64,000 nt of DNA, from contig NZ_KB907307.1 of NCBI RefSeq assembly GCF_000381925.1, positions 558,001 to 622,000 of the forward strand. Reading direction: 5' to 3'. The position numbers and the translations under genes were made by a program. Shown here one piece after another: positions 42,690-51,455 of the stretch. The DNA is from Nocardia sp. BMG111209 (lineage in GTDB: Bacteria; Actinomycetota; Actinomycetes; Mycobacteriales; Mycobacteriaceae). The notes below the pieces were generated by a model. It saw only the letters and a list, made by a program, of their open reading frames with translations. It had not been told where the DNA came from and did not search any database. Position 1 is the first letter of the stretch; each line of letters starts with the position of its first letter.

Positions 42690-43769
42690 ATGATCTCCAC
42701 AGGCTCGGCGACCATCCGGGTGGCCTCCGTTCCCGCCTCCCATGTGTATGTCCGGCATCTGTCCGCACCCGGCAGGCACGACGGCGTGACCAGGTTGCCC
42801 GACCCGGTGCCCGCCGATCGGCAGAAGGTACCCGGTGGCTGGTGGCCGCCACTGATGCTGGACCCGGGGTGGATCCGCCGAAACCATGCCAGCTTCGACG
42901 TCTTCCACGTGCATTTCGGGTTCGACGCTTACGCACCGGCGTTGCTGGCCGACATCGTCGGCGAACTGCGCGACCACCGGAAACCGTTGGTGTACACCGT
43001 GCACGACCTGCGCAATCCACATCACCCCGATCCTGCCGCACACCGCGCGCAACTGGATGTCCTGCTGCCCGCGGCCGACGAGGTGATCACTCTCACCGGC
43101 GGCGCCGCGGCGCTGATCACCGAGCGCTGGGGGCGCGCCCCGCATGTGCTGCCCCACCCACACGTCGTGCGCCCCAGCCTGATTCGCGCTGCGCGGCCGG
43201 CGCGCACGGAGACCGTGATCGGAGTGCACGTGAAGAGCCTGCGTGCCAACATGGATCCACTGCCGATCATCGACACGCTGGCCCGGCTGGTCCCGGAGCT
43301 ACCGGACGCGGCCGTGCGCATCGACGTCCACGACGAACTGCTCGACCCCGGAAACCATTGGTACAACCCGGAAATGGTGACACAGTTGCGTGCCCGCGCG
43401 GAACTTGCCGGGGTGCGGCTGCACATCCATCCCTACTTCAGCAGCGACCAGCTCTGGCGATACCTGTCGGCATTGACGGTGTCGGTACTGCCGTACCGGT
43501 TCGGCACCCATTCGGGCTGGCTGGAGGCGTGTCACGATCTCGGCACCGCGGTGCTGGCCCCCAGTTGCGGCTTCTACCGGGAACAACGGCCGTGCACGGT
43601 CTTCGGGTTCGACGACGACGGGCTCGATGCCGAGTCGCTGGTGGCGGCGGTGCGCCGGCTGCCCGCCGAATCGGACATACCGCGCGCGAGCTGGCCCGGC
43701 CGCCGCGCCGAGCGGATCGATCTGGCTGCGGCGCACCACCGGATCTACGAACGGGCCTTGGACCGATGA
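42690..43769 (+). CDS. GT4-like glycosyltransferase
   Basis: A 359-residue protein. The N-terminal nucleotide-sugar fold has DVFHVHFGFDAYAPALLADI and PLVYTVHDLRNPHHPDPAAH. The C-terminal half has VSVLPYRFGTHSGWLEACHD, where a GT4-type E-x7-E and glycine-rich motif would bind the sugar donor. It starts with TTG or ATG around 42690 behind a GGACAT site and is the first of four sugar-transfer genes. The stop overlaps the next start by four bases. The acceptor is unknown; cell-wall or exopolysaccharide glycans are plausible. Confidence 0.8.
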   Translation: MISTGSATIRVASVPASHVYVRHLSAPGRHDGVTRLPDPVPADRQKVPGGWWPPLMLDPGWIRRNHASFDVFHVHFGFDAYAPALLADIVGELRDHRKPLVYTVHDLRNPHHPDPAAHRAQLDVLLPAADEVITLTGGAAALITERWGRAPHVLPHPHVVRPSLIRAARPARTETVIGVHVKSLRANMDPLPIIDTLARLVPELPDAAVRIDVHDELLDPGNHWYNPEMVTQLRARAELAGVRLHIHPYFSSDQLWRYLSALTVSVLPYRFGTHSGWLEACHDLGTAVLAPSCGFYREQRPCTVFGFDDDGLDAESLVAAVRRLPAESDIPRASWPGRRAERIDLAAAHHRIYERALDR

Positions 43770-44083
43770 GCGGCGGTTTACGGATCGCGCTGATCGCGTC
43801 CAACAGCTATCCGATCGCGCAGCCGTTTGCCGGTGGCCTCGAGGCGCACGTGTGGCTGCTGGCCAGGACCCTGTGCGATCGCGGGCATCGGGTGACACTG
43901 TTTGCCGCCCCGGGCTCGGATCCCGGCAGCGGCGCCGGCACCCTCGCGATCCGCGATCTGCCACTCAGTTCTGCTGCTGCGCAAGATATTTCGATGCCGG
44001 CACCGCAGTTCCTGGTCGACCACCATGCCTATCTGGGACTGATGCTGGATCTCCGACGCCATCATCGCCGCCTGGCCGGGTGA
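43766..44083 (+). pseudogene. GT4-like glycosyltransferase, N-terminal half only
   Basis: From the ATG overlapping the preceding stop, the frame encodes RIALIASNSYPIAQPFAGGL, GLEAHVWLLARTLCDRGH and PQFLVDHHAYLGLML, which is the N-terminal fold of WfgS-type glycosyltransferases. After about 94 codons the sequence breaks: the frame stops at 44081-44083 while another frame starts a different enzyme (GELYRPDWLEIHRR). The C-terminal donor domain is missing. This is the left part of a deletion fusion. Confidence 0.8.
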
Positions 44084-44636
44084 ACTCTATCGGCCCGACT
44101 GGCTAGAGATCCATCGCCGCAAGACCCGCTACGTCGGCGGAATCAGCCGCTACCCAGCGCTGGTTCCAGTCGAAAATCATGGCAGTGGAACAGAATCCAC
44201 GATACTCGTGCTGGCCGGCGGCGGTGGATGCGAATTCACCGCGGCCATGGTCCGCGACTGCGCCGGCCACTGCGCACAGTTCCGATGGCGCACCCTCGGC
44301 CTGGACCGCTGGGTCGCCGATCCGTGGCCGTGGCTGTGCGAAGCCGACCTGGTCGTGGCCCACGCCGGACAGGGCGCGGTGGCCGATATCGCCGCCGCCG
44401 GCACGCCCGCGATCCTGATCCCGGCCGCTCGCCCCTTCGGGGAACAACACGCCACCGCCCGCGCCGTTGCCGCGGCCGGACCGGCCGTGACGACCCCCCG
44501 CTGGCCCGCGACCGACCGCTGGCCCGGCCTCATCGAACAAGCCCTGGCACTCGACGGCAGGCAGTGGACCCGCTGGCAGGTCCGCGGCGCCCCCGAACGG
44601 GCCGCCGCCGTCATCGCCGCCGTCGCGGGCCGATGA
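44050..44636 (+). pseudogene. MurG/GT28-like glycosyltransferase, C-terminal half only
   Basis: In a frame that begins inside the previous gene, codons read DAIIAAWPGELYRPDWLEIH, RRKTRYVGGISRYPALVP, then VLAGGGGCEFTAAMVRDCAG and the donor-binding AHAGQGAVADIAAAGTPAIL. This is the C-terminal half of a family-28 (MurG-type) enzyme, whose acceptor domain is absent. It joins the preceding GT4 piece out of frame near 44050. The open part from an internal ATG at 44208 may still be translated but would be inactive. Confidence 0.78.
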
Positions 44637-45448
44637 AGATCGCCGTTGTCACCGTTGCCGCCGGGCGCACCCACCATTTGCGCAACCAACTCGACACCGT
44701 GGCGCGCAGCACCCGCATTCCCGACGCGCACATCGTCGTCGCGATGGGCGACCGCGAGGTTGCCGCTACGGTGGGGCATCGGGCGACGACGGTCTTCCTG
44801 CCCGCCGCGCCGCCGCTGCCCTTGGCCGCCGCCCGTAACCGCGGGGCACGAACCGCGCTCGACACCGGCGCCGACCTGCTGATCTTCCTCGACGTCGACT
44901 GCCTACCCGACCCGAACATGATCGACCGGTATCAGCGAGCCGCCGCAGTGGTCGGTGATACGGCCGCACTGCTGTGTGGCCCGGTCACCTATCTGCGGCC
45001 CCCGCCCGCTACCGGCTACGACCTCGAGGCTCTGGACCGTAGTCGCGACCCACACCCCGCGCGGCCGTCGCCACCGGACCACGCACTGTGTGACGGCACC
45101 GATTTCGATCTGTTCTGGTCGCTGTCGTTCGCGGTCACCACCGAAACCTGGTGCGCGATCCGCGGTTTCGATCCCGGCTATCGCGGATACGGTGCCGAGG
45201 ACACCGATTTCGCATATCGCGCCGCGGCGGTGGGAGCACGGCTGGTCTGGGTCGGTGGCGCGCATGCCTACCACCAATATCACCCCGTATCGGACCCGCC
45301 GATCGAACACCTGCCCGACATCCTCGTCAATGCCCGGCTGTTCCATCGCCGCTGGGGTGTGTGGCCGATGCGCGGCTGGCTGCACGGCTTCGCCGCCGCC
45401 GGGCTGATCGAGTACGTGGGCGGCGAAACCGGCTGGGCAGCACAGTGA
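44633..45448 (+). CDS. GT2-family glycosyltransferase
   Basis: A 271-residue GT2 (GT-A fold) enzyme overlapping the preceding stop by four bases. The core has MKIAVVTVAAGRTHHLRNQL, the DxD-like DLLIFLDVDCLPDPNMIDRY and, later, RGFDPGYRGYGAEDTDFAYR with the catalytic ED pair. It lacks membrane helices, so it is a cytoplasmic transferase. It is probably the last enzyme of the sugar cluster. Confidence 0.85.
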   Translation: MKIAVVTVAAGRTHHLRNQLDTVARSTRIPDAHIVVAMGDREVAATVGHRATTVFLPAAPPLPLAAARNRGARTALDTGADLLIFLDVDCLPDPNMIDRYQRAAAVVGDTAALLCGPVTYLRPPPATGYDLEALDRSRDPHPARPSPPDHALCDGTDFDLFWSLSFAVTTETWCAIRGFDPGYRGYGAEDTDFAYRAAAVGARLVWVGGAHAYHQYHPVSDPPIEHLPDILVNARLFHRRWGVWPMRGWLHGFAAAGLIEYVGGETGWAAQ

Positions 45449-45486
45449 TCGGGTACGGCTGGATCGACCCGGCGGGTAGCACGCCG

Positions 45487-46146
45487 TCATCGCACTCGTC
45501 GATGTCGGGCACGGATCACGACCAACTCCTCATCCCGTTGTCCGGGCATGATCAGCTCCGCCGCCTCCAGCCATGCGAGCCGGGACCGCAACACGGGACC
45601 GAAAGCGACGGTCCCGCGAGCGGTGATCTCCGCGTTCAGACCCCCGGTGTCGAGTATCTCGATCGTCCGCACCGGATCCGACAACACCGACTGCACGATC
45701 AATCCGGTGCCCGATTCGCGCAACAATTGCGGCAGCAGCGCGCACAACGGATCGAGCACCGCCCGGCCGGATGGCCCACCCGCCCAGGCCCGGGCGCTGC
45801 GAGCCGCACCATCGGCGGCCGGCGCCGGCACATACGGCGGATTGGCGAGCACCAGATCGTAGCGATCGCGCGGCCGGACATGCCGTATGTCGCCGTGCAA
45901 CAGTTCGACGCGGCCCGGCCACCGCAGGCTGTTGAGCCACACCGACAGCAACGCGCGCCGGGAGATGTCCATCGCTGTCACCCGCTGCGCCCCGAACCGC
46001 AGGGCCGCGACGGTCAACGCACCGCTACCGGTACCGACATCCAGAACTTGCCCACCCGCCGGTACCACAGCCGCCTCGGCAGCCTGCATCAACAACGCGG
46101 TATCGAACTGCGGCCGATAGACGCCGGGAGCACGGAACAACATCAT
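45487..46146 (-). CDS. Class I methyltransferase, HemK/MTQ2-type
   Basis: A 219-residue SAM-dependent methyltransferase. Motif I (GGQVLDVGTGSGALTVAALR), an acidic motif II and NPPYVPAPAADGA (the NPPY of N5-glutamine and N6-adenine methyltransferases) are clear. Human HEMK2-like proteins of similar length methylate a release-factor glutamine; other small members modify small molecules. It ends in RARHRRVR. Target uncertain. Confidence 0.8.
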   Translation of the reverse strand: MMLFRAPGVYRPQFDTALLMQAAEAAVVPAGGQVLDVGTGSGALTVAALRFGAQRVTAMDISRRALLSVWLNSLRWPGRVELLHGDIRHVRPRDRYDLVLANPPYVPAPAADGAARSARAWAGGPSGRAVLDPLCALLPQLLRESGTGLIVQSVLSDPVRTIEILDTGGLNAEITARGTVAFGPVLRSRLAWLEAAELIMPGQRDEELVVIRARHRRVR

Positions 46147-46503
46147 GATCGGCGGCTACCCGGTGCGGCAGCATTCATCACGGCAGCGGCTCGCGCTCGC
46201 CGCCGGCATGAACGACCCGGACCCCGCTGACCCGAGGCTGTGCACTCTGCGTATCGCCGCACGACCGGACCGCAACCCGAGGAGCAACGACCACGCCGGA
46301 TCCGGCAGGCACCGGCCACCCGCAACCGGACACCAAAGCGGCAGACACGGCGCCACCGGCCCGGAAACGGTGAACCTCGCCGTAAGCCTTTGCCATGCAC
46401 CGTCTTCCGCTGCCCGAGGCCGCCGACACGCACCAGGTGTTGCAGTGCGAGTCCGACGACACGGTGCAGATTGTGCAGAACCCTGTCCTGTCCGCCGATC
46501 GGG
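46147..46503. other. Intergenic stretch without a recognised gene
   Basis: Both strands have frames here but neither start, bias nor homology supports a gene. The sequence is GC-rich and simple. A short plus-strand frame near 46395 overlaps the ANTAR gene and is probably a shadow. Confidence 0.3.
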
Positions 46504-47625
46504 TTATCCCACGTCTGCTGTCGCCGGTGTGTCCAGGCCGTCCGGATTGGTGGCGAGGGTGCGGGCGAGGTCGGCCAGCTTCATGTTCAAATCCTGGGAG
46601 GTGCGGCGCAGCAGATCGAAAGCCTCGTCGGCAGAGATGTGCTGCCGTGCCATCAGAATTCCCTTCGCCTGGCCGATCACGTCCCGCGTTTCCACAGCAC
46701 GCTGCCACTGCGCCACCCGCCGGGCGGCGTCGTCCGCGGCGGTCGCGGACGTCACAGCCAACGCTGCCAGGGCAGCCAGCATCATGGCCTGGTTCCGGGC
46801 CCGGTCATCGAAGCCGTGCGGTCGGCAGGAGTAGATATTCAACGATCCGATCGTGGCACCGGGATCCGCCGCGGGCAGGCGCGTCGACAACACCGCTGTG
46901 ATACCCCGCTCGATCGCGGCGCTGGTGAATCCCGGCCATGCGGTGTCATCGGTGAGGTTGTAGGCGGTGACACCGGTGCCGTCCCTGGTGCCGGGGTCCG
47001 GGCATGGACCTTGCTCGATGTCGTGTTGGACGCGGTCCAGGGTGCGGGCGGTGGCGTCGGTCGCCGCCGCGGTGAGGCAGAGCCCGGCGGCGTCGCGGAC
47101 AGTGACACTGACGGTGTCCGCACCCGGCACCGTCGCCCGGACGGTCTGGACGAGGCGCTGCAGCACCTCACCAGCGGCTGCGCGGGCCACGTCGGGATCG
47201 GCGAGCGAGATCGTGTCGGTAATCGCGCTGATCAGGGACGCCACCGCCACCGCATCCGACCCGACGGTCACCGGCCCCGGCGGCGCGCTGATACCCGCAA
47301 CGGCAGGTATCGCGTCAGCGTCGAGGAGCGGCAGGAACGCGGGGAGCGCAGTAGCTGCGAGCGCGGCCGCGGTGCCGGACGCCGCCAGAAGACAGCAGCG
47401 CATACCGTGGCTGTCGAGGGTCCGCGCGTAGTCGATCAGCGTGCGGACGCCGCCGGCGGTGAGTATCTGCACCTGGCGCAGGTCGAACACCACCAGCCCG
47501 GCGGCCGGCATCACGGACACCGCGTAGCGCAGTACCCGGGTGTCGGCGCTGCCGCCGACCAACGAACCCGACAGCCGCACGAACAACGCCCGGCTGGTCG
47601 CGTGGGGGACAGCTTTCAACGCCAC
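46504..47625 (-). CDS. STAS-GAF-ANTAR regulator
   Basis: A 373-residue three-domain regulator. Residues 10-80 form a STAS-like domain (LVVFDLRQVQILTAGGVRTL), residues 120-270 a GAF sensor (ADTVSVTVRDAAGLCLTAAA, STRLPAADPGATIGSLNIYS), and residues 310-365 an ANTAR domain (AVETRDVIGQAKGILMARQH, AFDLLRRTSQDLNMKLADLA). It should receive a ligand and bind RNA hairpins to prevent transcription termination. The GTG at 47625 is used because AGGAGG lies seven bases upstream; a longer in-frame extension has no codon bias. Together with the PAS-ANTAR gene at 15300 it marks active ANTAR control. Confidence 0.85.
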   Translation of the reverse strand: MALKAVPHATSRALFVRLSGSLVGGSADTRVLRYAVSVMPAAGLVVFDLRQVQILTAGGVRTLIDYARTLDSHGMRCCLLAASGTAAALAATALPAFLPLLDADAIPAVAGISAPPGPVTVGSDAVAVASLISAITDTISLADPDVARAAAGEVLQRLVQTVRATVPGADTVSVTVRDAAGLCLTAAATDATARTLDRVQHDIEQGPCPDPGTRDGTGVTAYNLTDDTAWPGFTSAAIERGITAVLSTRLPAADPGATIGSLNIYSCRPHGFDDRARNQAMMLAALAALAVTSATAADDAARRVAQWQRAVETRDVIGQAKGILMARQHISADEAFDLLRRTSQDLNMKLADLARTLATNPDGLDTPATADVG

Positions 47626-47919
47626 CGGCACCTCCTGCCCGAACAACCGAACCTGTCCCGGCCGGCGGCATGCTGCACCGGCCCGGGCCGACACCGGGCC
47701 GCCAGTGCCACAGTCGAGCTGCGGAAACCCCTCGCGGCGGCCATCGGCGGGGAACGACACTACCGGCCAGCCAGCGTGATCTGCCCACGCCACGCGCGCG
47801 GCGCACCCCGATCGGCGCACTCGGTCTCGCGTCGACACGAGTCTGGGCACTGTCACGCTGTGACGTTGACGGTCGATTCGGCCCGTTGAGGCGACCGGAC
47901 CGCTGCCGCGTGGGTGCGC

Positions 47920-48096
47920 TCAATCGGTATTCGCGATATTGCGCACCGCGCGGCAGGCGGGCGAGATGCACGGAATTGCGTCTCGCTGGTCGGTGGCGCT
48001 GGGGATGGGCAGTCGGCTCTCGTCGCCGCGGCTCGCGAACAGCTCGAGCGCGGCCTGTTGCAGCCGCTCCGCGGTCCCGGGTTCCCAGCACGCCAT
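47920..48096 (-). pseudogene. TetR N-terminus fused by deletion to a flavodoxin tail
   Basis: From the ATG at 48096 the frame reads MACWEPGTAERLQQAALELFASRG, cut after the first helices of a TetR helix-turn-helix. The following 60 bases, in another frame, read NSVHLARLPRGAQYREY, the equivalent of the last residues of the flavodoxin-fold reductase at 50474-51088 (NSVHLARWLQGAQYPEYA). A deletion therefore joined a TetR gene to the end of a flavodoxin gene. Neither part is functional. The palindromic operator that the TetR protein presumably used is still in place at 48140-48179. Confidence 0.7.
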
Positions 48097-48139
48097 GCCG
48101 ACGATTTCCAGGTGATGACAGCGACTGACTTCGCGTGTA

Positions 48140-48179
48140 GGTTGATGTCTGTCACTGACGTCAGTCGCAGACATCAACC
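48140..48179. promoter_or_regulatory. Perfect 12-base-arm palindromic operator
   Basis: GGTTGATGTCTG (48140-48151) and CAGACATCAACC (48168-48179) are exact inverted repeats, with a second palindrome CTGACGTCAG (48155-48164) at the centre. The 40-base site lies 43 bases upstream of the SDR start and just upstream of the broken TetR gene, in the position of a TetR operator. The SDR would now be deregulated. Confidence 0.65.
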
Positions 48180-48222
48180 GTATACCGACCACGCCCGCCG
48201 GGCGTCGAAGGAGAATCACGTC

Positions 48223-49116
48223 ATGCGCGTTTTCGTCACCGGAGCCTCCGGCTGGATCGGCTCCGCCATCGTCGACGAACTGCTCGCCGCCGGTCACGAG
48301 GTCACCGGCCTGGCCAGGTCGGACGCCTCGGCCGCAGCCCTGGCGGCCAAGGGCGCCCTGGTCCGCCGCGGCGACCTGGACGATCCGGCCGGCATCCGCG
48401 CCGGCGCCGAGGCCGCCGACGCCGTCTTCCACCTCGCCAACAAACACGACTGGTCCGACCCGATCGGCACGGCCGCCGCCGAACGCACGGCGGTACAGAC
48501 CATCGCCGACGCCCTCGCCGGATCGGGCCGGCCGTTCCTGCTGGCGTCGGGCATCGCCGGACTCACCCAGGGCCGCCCCGCCACCGAGGCCGACCCGAAC
48601 CCGTCCCACGGGCCGGATGCACCACGGGGCGGCACCGAGAATCTCGCGCTGGAATACGTCGACCGCGGCGTGCACACGGTCAGCCTGCGCTTCGCACCGA
48701 CCGTGCACGGCATGGGCGACCACGGTTTCATCTCGGTCATCGCGAATATCGCCCGGCAGCACGGCGTTTCGGGATATCCGGCCGACGGCGCCAATCGCTG
48801 GGCGGCGGTGCACCGCACCGATGCCGCCCGCATGGCGGTGCTCGGACTGGCCAAGGCACCGGCCGGATCCCGCCTGCACGCCATCGCCGAGGAGGGCGTG
48901 ACCACCAAGGAGATCGCCGCGGCGATCGGCCGCGCTCTCGACCTGCCCGTCGCCGCCATTGCCCCCGACGATGTCGCCCGTCACTTCGGCTGGATGGGTC
49001 GATTCTTCGCTGCCGACGGCGCCGCGAGCAGCACTACCACCCGGGAACTGCTCGGCTGGACCCCCACCGGCCCGACCCTGCTCGAGGACATCGCCACGGG
49101 CGCGTACCCGGCGTGA
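48223..49116 (+). CDS. SDR-family NAD-dependent epimerase, divergent from a TetR scar
   Basis: A 297-residue extended SDR starting at ATG 48223 behind AAGGAGAA. FVTGASGWIGSAIVDELLAA binds NAD(P); the frame then goes through VFHLANKHDW, FLLASGIAGLTQGRPATEAD and ALEYVDRGVHTVSLRFAPTV, with LRFAPTVHGMGDHGFI typical of the SCO-like NAD(P)H-binding SDRs. Such genes are commonly controlled by a divergent TetR regulator; here that regulator is broken while the operator remains. The substrate is unknown. Confidence 0.88.
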   Translation: MRVFVTGASGWIGSAIVDELLAAGHEVTGLARSDASAAALAAKGALVRRGDLDDPAGIRAGAEAADAVFHLANKHDWSDPIGTAAAERTAVQTIADALAGSGRPFLLASGIAGLTQGRPATEADPNPSHGPDAPRGGTENLALEYVDRGVHTVSLRFAPTVHGMGDHGFISVIANIARQHGVSGYPADGANRWAAVHRTDAARMAVLGLAKAPAGSRLHAIAEEGVTTKEIAAAIGRALDLPVAAIAPDDVARHFGWMGRFFAADGAASSTTTRELLGWTPTGPTLLEDIATGAYPA

Positions 49117-49163
49117 AGCCCGGCCGTACGCGCCGGAGGCCTGTGGCATCGAAGATTGCGGCC

Positions 49164-49388
49164 TCAGGCGGGAAATTTGCGGTCGAGGATGCCGCCGTGC
49201 AGCGTCCGGCCGCCGTACAAGCCGAGGGCGGCGGTCCGGGTCGCCGCGCGGCCGAGTTTCTCTGTACGCGAACCTTTTTCGCAGTGGAACACCTCGTCGT
49301 CGTCGGCGTGTTCCTGGATCTGCCCGGTCACCTCCGTGGTTCCACACTGATCGGCCGCCGGACAGCGGTCACCGACCGCGAGTGGCAC
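49164..49388 (-). CDS. Small cysteine-containing hypothetical protein
   Basis: A 74-residue protein with excellent codon bias. It starts MPLAVGDRCPAADQC, continues VTGQIQEHADDDEVFHCEKG, and ends GRTLHGGILDRKFPA. The three cysteines (C9, C15 and C38) and histidines could form a metal site, though this is guesswork. The start context is weak (GGCGGACCGG upstream). No family is recognised. It lies between the SDR and the MerR genes. Confidence 0.55.
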   Translation of the reverse strand: MPLAVGDRCPAADQCGTTEVTGQIQEHADDDEVFHCEKGSRTEKLGRAATRTAALGLYGGRTLHGGILDRKFPA

Positions 49389-49508
49389 GAGCCGGTCCGC
49401 CGCCTGCGTTCAGGAGATCCGGGTGTCCCCGACCGGTGTGAGCCCGGCATCGGTCGTGTTGTGGTCCGTCAGTGCCCTGGCCATTGCCCTGGTGGTGATT
49501 CGGTGGTT

Positions 49509-49865
49509 CTAGTGGGGGTCGGTGTGCTGGTCGAGGGTGTGTTGGAGGTCGGTGTTGAGGGCTTGTGCTTCGGCGAGTTGGTCTTCGAGGATGACGATGC
49601 GGCAGGCGGCGTCGAGGGGGTTGCCGGCGTCGACGAGTTCGCGTACGCGTGCGGCGAGGCGGAGTTGGTAGCGGGAGTAGCGGCGGTGTCCGCCGGCGGA
49701 GCGTTGCGGGGTGAGTAGTTCGGCGGCGTCGAGGCCGCGCAGGAACGCGGGTGTGACACCGAGGATTTCCGCGGCGCGTCCCATGCTGTAGGCGGGGTAG
49801 GTGTCGTCGTCGAGTTTGTCGCCGGCGCTGCGGTCGCCGGTGGGTTCGGTGTTCGGTTGCGGCAC
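49509..49865 (-). CDS. MerR-family transcriptional regulator
   Basis: A 118-residue regulator. The winged helix has YSMGRAAEILGVTPAFLRGL and LLTPQRSAGGHRRYSRYQLR, ending in a coiled dimerisation helix (LRLAARVRELVDAGNPLDAA, ILEDQLAEAQALNTDLQHTL). No C-terminal metal-binding cysteine is present, so it is not a metal sensor. The start at 49865 lies behind the 26-base hairpin at 49893-49918. Its target is not evident. Confidence 0.85.
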   Translation of the reverse strand: MPQPNTEPTGDRSAGDKLDDDTYPAYSMGRAAEILGVTPAFLRGLDAAELLTPQRSAGGHRRYSRYQLRLAARVRELVDAGNPLDAACRIVILEDQLAEAQALNTDLQHTLDQHTDPH

Positions 49866-50473
49866 AGCACCTCTCGGTGGTCAACGCCCGCAGGCCCCGG
49901 CGCATGTGCGCCGGGGCCCGGGATGTACGGAAGAGGGGGGATCAACTGTCAATTCTGTTCACCGGCCCGTGCGGGCCGGTCTCCTACACCGCACCCGGCA
50001 CTTCCCGGGAATGCGGAACCGTTGCATGACTACTCAGTGAGCACCACCTCCTGGATTGCCGGGGTCCTGCCTTGTGTTGTTCTCTCGGTGATACTGTTCC
50101 CGCCCCGCCTCCAGCGGGCCGGCCGATTGCGCCGGGTTCCCGTCACCGCCGGAGGGGGCGGTCGAACTGTGTTTCCGGGCAGTTCACCTGCCCGGCCTCT
50201 GGACTCTTCTCTTCGAACGACAGTGACTGTATACCGACCATCACGGAATGTCTACACCCGCCACGACAGATTTTCGTGTACCGCGGCCCGCCACGCACTA
50301 CCGACCCGGACCGCTGACCCCCGCACCGATGCAAGCCAGCGGGGACAGCGTCGGGAACCCGTTCATTCGACGGTCCCGGCAGATGCGGCGCGGAAAGACA
50401 ACAACGAAGTCGCCTGTTCCAGCGCCGACGCATTCGGTATGCGCCGAACCCGGAACCCGGAACAGGGCATCGA
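49866..50473. other. Long intergenic stretch with a strong hairpin
   Basis: No gene is supported. It contains the hairpin at 49893-49918 near the MerR start. The right part has antisense-like frames and a palindromic ATTGCGCGCC-type stretch near the reductase 3' end. Both neighbours read leftward, so the control region of the MerR gene is probably within the left 150 bases. Confidence 0.35.
49893..49918. repeat. 26-base near-perfect hairpin in the MerR 5' region
   Basis: GGCCCCGGCGCA (49893-49904) and TGCGCCGGGGCC (49907-49918) pair without mismatch and leave a two-base loop. In the MerR transcript it would begin about 28 bases before the start codon, so it could block or control expression. 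On the other strand it could act as a terminator without a T-run. Confidence 0.5.
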
Positions 50474-51088
50474 CTATGCGTATTCGGGATATTGCGCGCC
50501 TTGTAGCCATCGGGCCAGGTGCACGCTGTTTCGGACCAGCGCCTGTCCTGCGGTTTTCGTCGGGCCGGGCGTTTCGTCGAGATCCTGATAGTCGACGGTC
50601 TGCATCGCCTCGCCGTTCCAATAGGTGGAGCCTTGGGCCGGGATGGTGAACCCGATATCGTTGAGCCCCTGGAACACGTCGGCGATCACCTTGTGCGCGC
50701 CGTCCTCGTTGCCGACCACCGCAACGGCCGCTACCTTGCCCAGCATGCTGGGCCGGCCCTGATCATCGGTCTGCGACAGTTCGGCGTCCAGCCGTTCCAG
50801 TACCCGCTGCGCCAGCGAGGACATGTGTCCCAGCCAGACCGGTGTGGACAACACCAGGATGTCGGCGGACCGGACCTTTTCCCGGATCTGTGGCCACTCG
50901 TCGCCGTCGCCCTCGTCGATCCGTACGCCCGGCCGCACTTCATGGTCGGCGATCCGGATCAGCTCGCCGGTGACGCCGTGGGCGGCGAATTCGTCGAGCA
51001 ACTGGCGTGCGATCAGCACACTGCTCGACTTCGCCGGGGAACTTTTGAGCGTGCACACCAGTGCGACCACTGTCAGAGACTCGGCCAC
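50474..51088 (-). CDS. Flavodoxin-fold NAD(P)H-dependent FMN reductase-like
   Basis: A 204-residue protein of the flavodoxin-like fold/NADPH-dependent FMN reductase family. The flavin phosphate loop is LVCTLKSSPAKSSSVLIARQ, then ILVLSTPVWLGHMSSLAQRV and VAVVGNEDGAHKVIADVFQG. The end, NSVHLARWLQGAQYPEYA, is also found as a scar at 47930-47980. GGAAGGAGCAATCACGGTGG places a ribosome site just before the ATG. It likely reduces quinones or other electrophiles. Confidence 0.85.
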   Translation of the reverse strand: MAESLTVVALVCTLKSSPAKSSSVLIARQLLDEFAAHGVTGELIRIADHEVRPGVRIDEGDGDEWPQIREKVRSADILVLSTPVWLGHMSSLAQRVLERLDAELSQTDDQGRPSMLGKVAAVAVVGNEDGAHKVIADVFQGLNDIGFTIPAQGSTYWNGEAMQTVDYQDLDETPGPTKTAGQALVRNSVHLARWLQGAQYPEYA

Positions 51089-51121
51089 CGTGATTGCTCC
51101 TTCCGCCGAAATCGTCGTCGG

Positions 51122-51346
51122 CTAGCTGACGATCATCCAGATCAACCCGGCCGCGACGGCCACGAACACCACGACCAGTACCACCACGGCGGCGATTGCC
51201 GCGACTCCGGTAGGCGGGAAATGCCGCCGGGTGCGAGGTTCGGGCGCGGACAATCCCGAGGTCTGCGCGGTGTCCGGTGGCGTACTGCCGGGCCGGACGC
51301 CACCACCAGGTTCGAGATCGGGCACGCGATGTGGATCGGGATCCAT
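51122..51346 (-). CDS. DUF6480-family membrane protein
   Basis: A 74-residue protein typical of DUF6480: MDPDPHRVPDLEPGGGV, then TPPDTAQTSGLSAPE and a final membrane helix (VAAIAAVVVLVVVFVAVAAG). The start at 51346 fits the family's usual N-terminus; a frame extension of ten residues is unsupported. These proteins are common in actinobacterial stress clusters. Its helix would anchor it with a mostly extended N-terminus. The function is unknown. Confidence 0.8.
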   Translation of the reverse strand: MDPDPHRVPDLEPGGGVRPGSTPPDTAQTSGLSAPEPRTRRHFPPTGVAAIAAVVVLVVVFVAVAAGLIWMIVS

Positions 51347-51455
51347 CGACACGGTGCTCACCTCCGGTTGGGTCACTCGTTCCTGCCGTGCTACCCGGCG
51401 GTGGCGGTGTCAATCTGGCGAAGATGGGACACCGGGATGTGGGTAACCGCCGGGC

